Under the pieces are notes generated by a model. The model did no database searches and was not told the DNA's origin. It saw only the letters and a list, made by a program, of their open reading frames with translations. This document shows positions 1-4,026 of a DNA stretch of 5,012 nucleotides, in pieces. Numbering within the stretch: position 1 is the stretch's first letter; each line of letters opens with the position of its first letter. Origin of the DNA: Acidiferrobacterales bacterium (lineage in GTDB: Bacteria > Pseudomonadota > Gammaproteobacteria > Acidiferrobacterales > Sulfurifustaceae); the NCBI GenBank assembly GCA_919902095.1, contig CAKKQL010000179.1:1-5012 (forward strand), written 5' to 3'. The translations under genes and the position numbers were made by a program.

Positions 1-29
1 CCATGTGAAAGTAGGACACTGCCAGGCTT
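1..29 (+). rRNA. rrf: 5S ribosomal RNA, 3' end only
   Basis: The first 29 bases match the 3' end of bacterial 5S rRNA as I remember it from E. coli: a CCATG-GAAAGTAGG segment followed by ACTGCCAGGC, the 3' strand of the terminal helix. The rest of the gene lies left of the window. The exact 3' end is uncertain by one to three bases. The strong terminator directly downstream supports reading this as the last gene of an rRNA operon transcribed rightward. Confidence 0.88.
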
Positions 30-36
30 TATATCC

Positions 37-75
37 AAACCCCGTCGGCGCAAGCTGACGGGGTTTTTCTTTTTT
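37..75 (+). terminator. Intrinsic terminator of the rRNA operon
   Basis: A 13-bp stem (37-49 with 54-66) with one G-U wobble closes on a GCAA tetraloop of the GNRA class. It is followed by a T-rich run to about position 75. The stem base is AAACCCC/GGGGTTT, so it is A-T at the foot and G-C rich above. It begins 7-8 bases after the 5S rRNA end, the normal place for rRNA operon termination. Confidence 0.93.
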
Positions 76-308
76 ACATCCCGCCTGGTAACCGGTGCGT
101 CCCGCCGCCGCTGGTCAGCGTTATTGAATTCGGTTAATTAGGGCCCCATCAATAATCTGGTTCTGCGACGCTACGTCTGAACCGCCCGAACAGCGGTCGC
201 CGGTGGGTTGCAATGCGAACCGGATCAGCTAAGGTTACGTAGTCTTTTCCGGCCTTTGGTGGTCCGAAGCGCCGCGCAGCAAGGAGAATTCACCGTCAAT
301 TTCATGTC
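76..308. other. Non-coding gap between rRNA operon and EEP gene
   Basis: I find no credible gene here. The only ATG-initiated frame on the + strand (213-242) has ten codons. A TTGAAT at 124-129 and an AATAAT at 151-156 resemble promoter hexamers, but their 21-bp spacing is too long to call. GGGCCC at 141-146 is a short palindrome with no evident role. A promoter for the EEP gene should lie here but cannot be fixed by eye. Confidence 0.5.
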
Positions 309-327
309 TTGGCATTGCATCCCATGA
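281..327 (+). promoter_or_regulatory. Shine-Dalgarno and possible 7-codon leader ORF before EEP gene
   Basis: AAGGAG at 281-286 is the only good Shine-Dalgarno in the region. The next ATG is at 304, 17 bases away, and opens a 7-codon frame (M-S-W-H-C-I-P) that stops at 325-327. Its stop overlaps the ATG at 324 of the EEP gene in an ATGA arrangement, which would permit translational coupling. The spacing is longer than usual, so the leader frame may be chance. A TTG at 309, in frame with the EEP gene, is another possible start. Confidence 0.3.
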
Positions 328-1190
328 GTGTACTGGCAGTTCATTTGCCCGCGCGTCGTGCGCCGGAGCCCGCCGAAGGCGCCGTCCCCGATGGCGCGCG
401 CCGGCTCCGTCTGCTCAGCTACAACATCCAGACCGGCATCGCCACCAGCCGTTACCGCCATTACCTGACGCATTCCTGGAAGCACGTGCTGCCGTCCACG
501 CAGCGACTCGAGAATCTCGATCGCATCGCGCGCCTGGCCCGCGGCTTCGATATCGTCGGCTTGCAGGAGGCGGATGCCGGCAGCCTGCGCAGCGGCTATA
601 TCAACCAGACCGAATATCTCGCCCTGCAGGGACACTTCCCGCACTGGTACGACCAGACCAACCGCAATTTCGGTCACCTCGGGCAGCACAGCCTCGGCCT
701 CCTGAGCCGCCTGCGTCCGAGCGAGATCCACGAGGAGCGCCTGCCCGGCCGGATCCCGGGTCGCGGCGCGCTGGTGGCGCAGTACGGTCAGGGACCGGAG
801 GCGCTGGCCGTGATTATTGTCCATCTCGCGCTCGGCCGGCGCGCGCGGTTGCAGCAGCTGGAGTACCTGAGCGACCGCGTGCGGGCCTACCGCCACGTCG
901 TGCTCATGGGCGATTTCAATTGCAGCGCCGACAGTCCCGAAATGAACTGGCTCTTTGCCCGCACCCGCCTGTGCGAGCCGGCGCCCGGGCTGCACACCTT
1001 CCCGAGTTGGCGTCCGGCGCGCAACATCGACCATATCCTCGTCTCCCCGACGCTGACGGTGCAGAACGTGAGCGTGCTGAATCAGCCGATCTCCGACCAC
1101 CTGCCGATCGTGATGGACGTGGTGTTGCCGCCGGAAGTTGATCTGCCGGCGACCGCGGCCAGCAACCCGCCGGTCGCCATCGGCGCCTGA
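324..1190 (+). CDS. Endonuclease/exonuclease/phosphatase (EEP) family hydrolase
   Basis: This is a 288-residue metal-dependent phosphoesterase of the EEP (exonuclease III/DNase I-like) superfamily. Family landmarks appear in order: LSYNIQTG with Asn34, GLQEAD with the metal-binding Glu82, a GQHSLGLLSR strand (120-129), His167 in VHLALG, MGDFN with Asp197 and Asn199, NIDHIL with Asp236 and His237, and SDHLPI with Asp258 and His259. All expected catalytic positions are present, so it should be active, on a DNA, RNA, lipid or small phosphoester substrate that cannot be told from the sequence. It closely resembles an uncharacterised Pseudomonas family that I recall, sharing the SYNIQ, RHYLT and SGYxNQxEYL segments. 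No signal peptide is evident, so it is probably cytoplasmic. The start is uncertain: ATG 324 lacks its own ribosome site, and TTG 309 would add five residues. It stands alone in its orientation and converges on the next gene with a 10-bp gap. Confidence 0.9.
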   Translation: MSVLAVHLPARRAPEPAEGAVPDGARRLRLLSYNIQTGIATSRYRHYLTHSWKHVLPSTQRLENLDRIARLARGFDIVGLQEADAGSLRSGYINQTEYLALQGHFPHWYDQTNRNFGHLGQHSLGLLSRLRPSEIHEERLPGRIPGRGALVAQYGQGPEALAVIIVHLALGRRARLQQLEYLSDRVRAYRHVVLMGDFNCSADSPEMNWLFARTRLCEPAPGLHTFPSWRPARNIDHILVSPTLTVQNVSVLNQPISDHLPIVMDVVLPPEVDLPATAASNPPVAIGA

Positions 1191-1200
1191 TTTCCCCCGG

Positions 1201-1752
1201 TTACTGGAGTTGCAGCGGACGCGACGCCTGGCGGTCGTAAATCAGGCGTCCGGACTCCGTGCGCGCGTGCGGGTGCAGTTGATGTTCGCGCATCTCGGCG
1301 GTATCAATGATGTGCTGCACGGTGACGCCCTTGAGCACCAGGTAATCCGCAATCAGCGAGCGGTGGCAGCGCTCCGGCAGCTTTTCGGCGCACATCATGG
1401 CGGTGCGCGATTTCATGGCGAGGCTGATGAGCCGGGCGACGCCGCGCTGGAAGATATCGGTGTCCATGTGATCCGCGAAGCCGCGAAAACCCTCCGACGC
1501 CAGCGCGATGTGCGGCGAATCCGGTCGCGGCCGGCGCTGGCCGCCCAGTTGTCGCCCGGCCCAGTGATAAACCATCCCGTTCGATTCCAGCGCCTGGCGC
1601 AGCGCATCGGCCCCGAACTGCGGGTGGCGGCTGGAGGCGGGATTGGCGCGCACGTCCACGAGCGTCGTGATGCCCGCTGCCTTGAGCAGCGCGATCAGTT
1701 CGTCGGCGGTGCGGTTGCCGTGGCCGACGGTGTAGAGCGTGACGGGTTTCAT
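1201..1752 (-). CDS. DUF488 family protein
   Basis: From ATG 1752 this encodes 183 residues, a usual size for DUF488 proteins. Family marks are YTVGHGNRT at 7-15, [10 protein letters not shown] followed by HPQF at 31-46, a LGG turn at 69-71, and the [11 protein letters not shown] block at 121-131, with Cys121, Cys129 and His130 as likely functional residues. The biochemical role of the family is unproven; the conserved cysteine and histidine block suggests an enzyme or metal site, but that is inference. A TTG at 1782 would add ten residues that do not look like family sequence, and neither start has a clear Shine-Dalgarno, so ATG is preferred. The gene is divergent from dtd and its stop lies 10 bp from the EEP stop, with no room for a separate terminator. 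There is no membrane segment or signal peptide. Confidence 0.88.
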   Translation of the reverse strand: MKPVTLYTVGHGNRTADELIALLKAAGITTLVDVRANPASSRHPQFGADALRQALESNGMVYHWAGRQLGGQRRPRPDSPHIALASEGFRGFADHMDTDIFQRGVARLISLAMKSRTAMMCAEKLPERCHRSLIADYLVLKGVTVQHIIDTAEMREHQLHPHARTESGRLIYDRQASRPLQLQ

Positions 1753-1769
1753 GCAGCTGGCCGCTGTCG

Positions 1770-1799
1770 TTGGGTCGTTCAAGGTCCGGCCGATATACT
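1770..1799 (+). promoter_or_regulatory. Candidate promoter for dtd
   Basis: TATACT at 1794-1799 matches the -10 consensus at five of six positions. TTGGGT at 1770-1775, spaced 18 bp upstream, keeps only the TTG of the -35 box. Transcription would begin near 1806, giving a leader of about 33 bases. The site lies in the divergent gap with the DUF488 gene. The -10 is reasonable and the -35 is weak. Confidence 0.35.
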
Positions 1800-1838
1800 A
1801 CGCGGGGAGACCGGATCACGTCAGCGAATCGTTTGCCC

Positions 1839-2276
1839 ATGATCGGCCTGTTACAGCGTGTCAGCCAGGCGTCCGTTGCCGTTGAAGGCAAAACGGTCGG
1901 CGCCATTGGGCGCGGATTAGCGGTGCTCGTCGGCGTCGAGCGCAGCGACGACGAGGCGCGGGCCGAACGGCTGCTGGAGCGGCTGCTCGGTTATCGCGTG
2001 TTTCCCGATACCGCGGGCAGAATGAATCTGAGCGTCAAGGACATCGACGGCGGTCTGCTGCTGGTGCCGCAGTTCACGCTTGCGGCCGATACCCAGAAAG
2101 GCATGCGCGCGAGCTTCACGCCGGCGGCGCCGCCGGAAGCGGGAGAGAGGTTGTTTGCGTATCTGCTCGCACAGGCGCGCCGGCAGCATGCGCCGGTGGC
2201 GAGTGGCGTGTTCGGCGCCGACATGCAGGTGACGCTCACCAATGACGGCCCGGTCACCTTCTGGCTGGAATCGTGA
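1839..2276 (+). CDS. dtd: D-aminoacyl-tRNA deacylase
   Basis: This enzyme hydrolyses D-aminoacyl-tRNA (and, in the family, glycine mischarged on tRNA-Ala), freeing the tRNA and keeping D-amino acids out of protein. The 145-residue product has the normal full length and aligns almost end to end with E. coli Dtd from memory: [17 protein letters not shown] at the start, [10 protein letters not shown] (24-33), GYRVFPD and GRMNLSV (51-66), the active-site QFTLAADT block (78-85), ADMQV, and the C-terminal [11 protein letters not shown] carrying the Gly-cisPro element (GP at 137-138). Thr80, the proposed key residue, is present. The position before QFTL is Pro77 rather than the Ser of the usual SQxTL motif. 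The start is fixed by homology at ATG 1839; no good Shine-Dalgarno precedes it. The protein is cytosolic and the gene appears monocistronic, ending in the gap shared with epmA. Confidence 0.95.
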   Translation: MIGLLQRVSQASVAVEGKTVGAIGRGLAVLVGVERSDDEARAERLLERLLGYRVFPDTAGRMNLSVKDIDGGLLLVPQFTLAADTQKGMRASFTPAAPPEAGERLFAYLLAQARRQHAPVASGVFGADMQVTLTNDGPVTFWLES

Positions 2277-2279
2277 CGG

Positions 2280-2326
2280 TAGCCGATAGCAGTTAGCCGT
2301 TAGCTAATAGCCAGAGGCTATTGGCT
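2280..2326. repeat. Period-7 TAGCNNN array folding into an inverted repeat
   Basis: TAGC occurs at 2280, 2287, 2294, 2301 and 2308, exactly seven bases apart, so 2280-2314 is five copies of TAGCNNN. The last copies are followed at once by the inverted form: 2302-2312 pairs with 2316-2326 as an 11-bp stem with one G-T pair and a 3-base loop. The element fills nearly the whole 55-bp gap between the convergent dtd and epmA stops. It has the same architecture as the element upstream of epmA. Confidence 0.75.
2302..2326. terminator. Possible bidirectional terminator hairpin between dtd and epmA
   Basis: The hairpin arms GCTAATAGCC and GGCTATTGGC with an AGA loop sit midway between two converging genes, where a shared terminator is expected. 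There is no T-run on either strand after the stem, so it is not a classical intrinsic terminator. It could instead stabilise mRNA 3' ends. Confidence 0.35.
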
Positions 2327-2331
2327 TCGAT

Positions 2332-3306
2332 TCACGCCCGCTCGATCGGAAACGCGAGCACGTCCTGAATTGAGGTCGCGCCGGCCGCCAGCATCACCAG
2401 CCGGTCGAAGCCGAGCGCCACGCCGGCGCAGGCCGGCAGGCCCTGCCGCAGCGCTTCCAGCAGCCGTTCATCCATTGGCACCGCCGGCAGGTGGAGCGCG
2501 CGCCGCGCCGCGAGGTCGCGTTCAAACCGCCGCCGCTGTTCCTCGGCGTCGCCCAGCTCGTGAAAGCCGTTCGCCAGCTCCACGCCTTCAAGATACAACT
2601 CGAAGCGCTCGGCGAGCGGCGGGTTCCCCGGACGAATACGCGCCAGCGCGGCCTGCGATGCCGGGTAATCATGGAGCAGCGTCAGCCGTCCGCGCCCGAG
2701 ATGCGGCTCGACGAGATGGGTCAGCAGCAGATCACGCAACACATCGGGATTCTCGTGCGCCAGATCGCCGCCGGCGTGGACGCCTCGGGCCTCGACGGCG
2801 GCCAGGAGCGTGCCGGTATTGGCCGTGTGCGGATCGATTCCGCAATGGCGCTCGAACGCTTCCTGGTAGCTGAGCTTATCGGGTGCGCCGAGCGTCAGTC
2901 GTCCCTCAAGTGCCTCGGTGACCAGCGCCACAACCTCGGCCATCAATCGGTGGTGGTCAAAGCCGACGCGGTACCACTCCAGCATCGTGAATTCGGGATT
3001 GTGCAGCCGTCCGGCTTCGCCATCGCGGAACACCTTGCCGAGCTGGTAGATGGAGCCCTCGCCGGCAGCGAGCAGCCGCTTCATGGCAAACTCTGGCGAG
3101 GTATGCAGATAAAACGTGCGCGGATCGGGGCCGGTGTAGCGGCAGGAAAAACTTTGCAGGTGGAGATCGGGGGTGGCCGCGGCCGAGAGTATCGGTGTCT
3201 CGACCTCGAGCACGCCGCGCGCCGCGAAAAACGCCCGCAGGCGTTCCAGCATCCGGGCGCGGAGTCTCAGAATCTCCGAGGTAGCCGATGGGCGCCAATC
3301 AGACAT
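2332..3306 (-). CDS. epmA: EF-P-(R)-beta-lysine ligase EpmA (PoxA/GenX)
   Basis: EpmA is a class II lysyl-tRNA-synthetase-like enzyme lacking the anticodon-binding domain. It activates (R)-beta-lysine with ATP and attaches it to Lys34 of EF-P instead of to a tRNA. The 324-residue product matches the E. coli length of about 325. Visible landmarks are motif 1 around GVLEVETPIL (31-40), the FYLHTSPEFAMKRLL substrate loop (65-79), motif 2 running from VFRDGE to MLEWY (92-112), YPASQAALA (214-222), the ELYLEGVELANGFHEL block (236-251), and motif 3 GVALGFDRLVML (295-306). It begins directly at the catalytic core, which separates it from LysS. The start at ATG 3306 is supported by alignment of MSDWRPSA to the family N-terminus, yet no Shine-Dalgarno is visible because repeat sequence abuts the start codon. 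It is downstream of efp on the same strand (109-bp gap) and is probably cotranscribed with it. Confidence 0.96.
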   Translation of the reverse strand: MSDWRPSATSEILRLRARMLERLRAFFAARGVLEVETPILSAAATPDLHLQSFSCRYTGPDPRTFYLHTSPEFAMKRLLAAGEGSIYQLGKVFRDGEAGRLHNPEFTMLEWYRVGFDHHRLMAEVVALVTEALEGRLTLGAPDKLSYQEAFERHCGIDPHTANTGTLLAAVEARGVHAGGDLAHENPDVLRDLLLTHLVEPHLGRGRLTLLHDYPASQAALARIRPGNPPLAERFELYLEGVELANGFHELGDAEEQRRRFERDLAARRALHLPAVPMDERLLEALRQGLPACAGVALGFDRLVMLAAGATSIQDVLAFPIERA

Positions 3307-3308
3307 AG

Positions 3309-3397
3309 GAACGAGATACGAGGTACAAGGGCGAGGGATAGTAGTGAATCGTAATATTATAAAGAAGAACTACTTCATTCCCTCGTGCCTCGTACCT
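3309..3397. repeat. Period-7 inverted-repeat element between efp and epmA
   Basis: The left arm has ACGAG-like words at 3311, 3318 and 3325 (seven bases apart), followed by GCGAGGG. The right arm, up to 3397, holds the inverse words CCTCGTG and CCTCGTACC. Pairing is AGGTAC (3321-3326) with GTACCT (3392-3397), CGAGGGA (3332-3338) with TCCCTCG (3379-3385), and GTAGT (3341-3345) with ACTAC (3369-3373), interrupted by small mismatches. The loop, 3346-3368, is A/T rich. The element fills most of the efp-epmA gap and reaches to within a few bases of the epmA start codon. No open frame or transposase is present, so it is a miniature repeat rather than an insertion sequence. Confidence 0.7.
3356..3361 (-). 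promoter_or_regulatory. Consensus -10 box (TATAAT) upstream of epmA
   Basis: A perfect TATAAT on the minus strand lies in the A/T-rich loop of the repeat element, about 50 bp before the epmA start. No -35 hexamer is visible at 16-18 bp spacing (the bases there are GAGGGA-like), and there is no extended -10 TG. It may give epmA a weak internal promoter, or be chance in A/T-rich sequence. Confidence 0.3.
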
Positions 3398-3438
3398 GTG
3401 AATACATCTCGCGCACTACGCGCGCGAGATGTATTCAC
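3398..3438. repeat. Perfect 17-bp inverted repeat across the efp stop codon
   Basis: GTGAATACATCTCGCGC at 3398-3414 is the exact reverse complement of 3422-3438, with a 7-base loop at 3415-3421. The right arm is efp coding sequence for the conserved GEYISR end, so the left arm is an inverted copy of the gene end placed just past the stop. It abuts the period-7 element at 3397/3398. No T-run follows on the efp strand, so it is not a typical intrinsic terminator. In the efp-epmA transcript it would form a very stable hairpin holding the stop codon. Confidence 0.9.
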
Positions 3439-3979
3439 CAGTGCGGGTATTGACCTTGATGGTCTCGCCGTTTTGCACGAACAGCGGCACGCGCACCACG
3501 GCGCCGGTTTCGAGCGTCGCCGGCTTGCCGCCACCACCGCTGGTGTCGCCCTTGAGACCCGGGTCGGTCTCGACGATCTTGAGCGTCACCGTGTTCGGCG
3601 GCTCGACGGTGATCGGCACGCCGTTCCAGAGCGTGACCATGCACACGTCCTGTTCCTTGAGCCACTTGCCGTTGTCGCCCACGGCGGCCTTGTCGGCCAC
3701 GATCTGCTCGAAGGTTTCGGGCTGCATGAAGTGCCAGAACTCGCCGTCGTTGTAGAGGTATTGCATCTCCATGTCCGCGACGTCGGCGGCCTCGATGGTC
3801 TCACCCGACTTGAAGGTGCGTTCGATGGTGCGCCCGGTTTTGAGGTTGCGGATGCGCACGCGGCTGAAGGCCTGGCCCTTGCCCGGCTTCACGAACTCAT
3901 TTTCCACGATCGTGGCCGGATAGCCGTCGAGCATGACTTTGAGACCGGCCTTGAATTCATTCGTGTTGTACGTCGCCAT
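3416..3979 (-). CDS. efp: Elongation factor P
   Basis: EF-P binds the ribosome between the P and E sites and promotes peptide-bond formation at proline runs. The 187-residue product has the usual length and three beta-barrel domains: an N-terminal KOW-like domain (about 1-65) and two OB-like domains (about 66-128 and 129-187). The modification loop reads VKPGKGQAF, with Lys34 as the residue that EpmA would beta-lysylate. The family signature region [20 protein letters not shown] spans 141-160, and the protein ends GEYISRA. ATG 3979 is supported by homology (MATY start) and by AGGTG shortly upstream. efp leads a probable efp-epmA unit and diverges from epmB, so substrate and both modifying enzymes are encoded side by side. 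The protein is cytosolic and ribosome-associated. Its stop codon lies within a perfect inverted repeat, but the coding sequence is intact. Confidence 0.98.
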   Translation of the reverse strand: MATYNTNEFKAGLKVMLDGYPATIVENEFVKPGKGQAFSRVRIRNLKTGRTIERTFKSGETIEAADVADMEMQYLYNDGEFWHFMQPETFEQIVADKAAVGDNGKWLKEQDVCMVTLWNGVPITVEPPNTVTLKIVETDPGLKGDTSGGGGKPATLETGAVVRVPLFVQNGETIKVNTRTGEYISRA

Positions 3980-4026
3980 GAGACACCTGTTGGGTCGAAA
4001 GGGGTAAAATCAGGCGCGCTATGATA
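3980..4026. promoter_or_regulatory. Compact divergent efp/epmB control region
   Basis: Only 41 bp separate the two start codons. On the + strand TAAAAT (4005-4010) is a five-of-six -10 match that would start transcription near 4017, almost at the epmB ATG, implying a very short or absent leader. On the minus strand TATCAT (4026-4021) is a -10-like site for efp that overlaps the epmB start codon. Neither has a convincing -35 hexamer. Both promoters probably overlap the neighbouring coding sequence. Confidence 0.35.
3984..3988 (-). promoter_or_regulatory. Ribosome binding site of efp
   Basis: AGGTG on the minus strand ends four bases before ATG 3979, placing the AGG core at acceptable spacing. 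It supports this start for efp. Confidence 0.6.

Noticed and set aside
181..240. Possible tRNA on the minus strand from a GGTTCG word
   Set aside because: No T-stem, anticodon stem or acceptor stem could be paired around it.
225..1100. Long minus-strand open frame opposite the EEP gene
   Set aside because: Its translation has no recognisable family and is Arg/Ala/Gln rich as expected for an antisense shadow of GC-rich coding DNA; the + frame carries all EEP motifs.
1191..1200. Terminator between EEP and DUF488 genes
   Set aside because: The gap is 10 bp with no stem-loop or T-run.
2491..3354. Plus-strand open frame of 287 codons opposite epmA
   Set aside because: Antisense shadow; the minus strand carries full EpmA motifs 1, 2 and 3.
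3309..3438. Insertion sequence or its remnant
   Set aside because: The inverted repeats enclose no open frame, and no flanking target duplication is evident; it is better described as a palindromic repeat.
3173..4024. Plus-strand open frame of 283 codons opposite efp and epmA
   Set aside because: It spans two well-recognised genes and their repeat-filled gap on the opposite strand and shows no family motifs.
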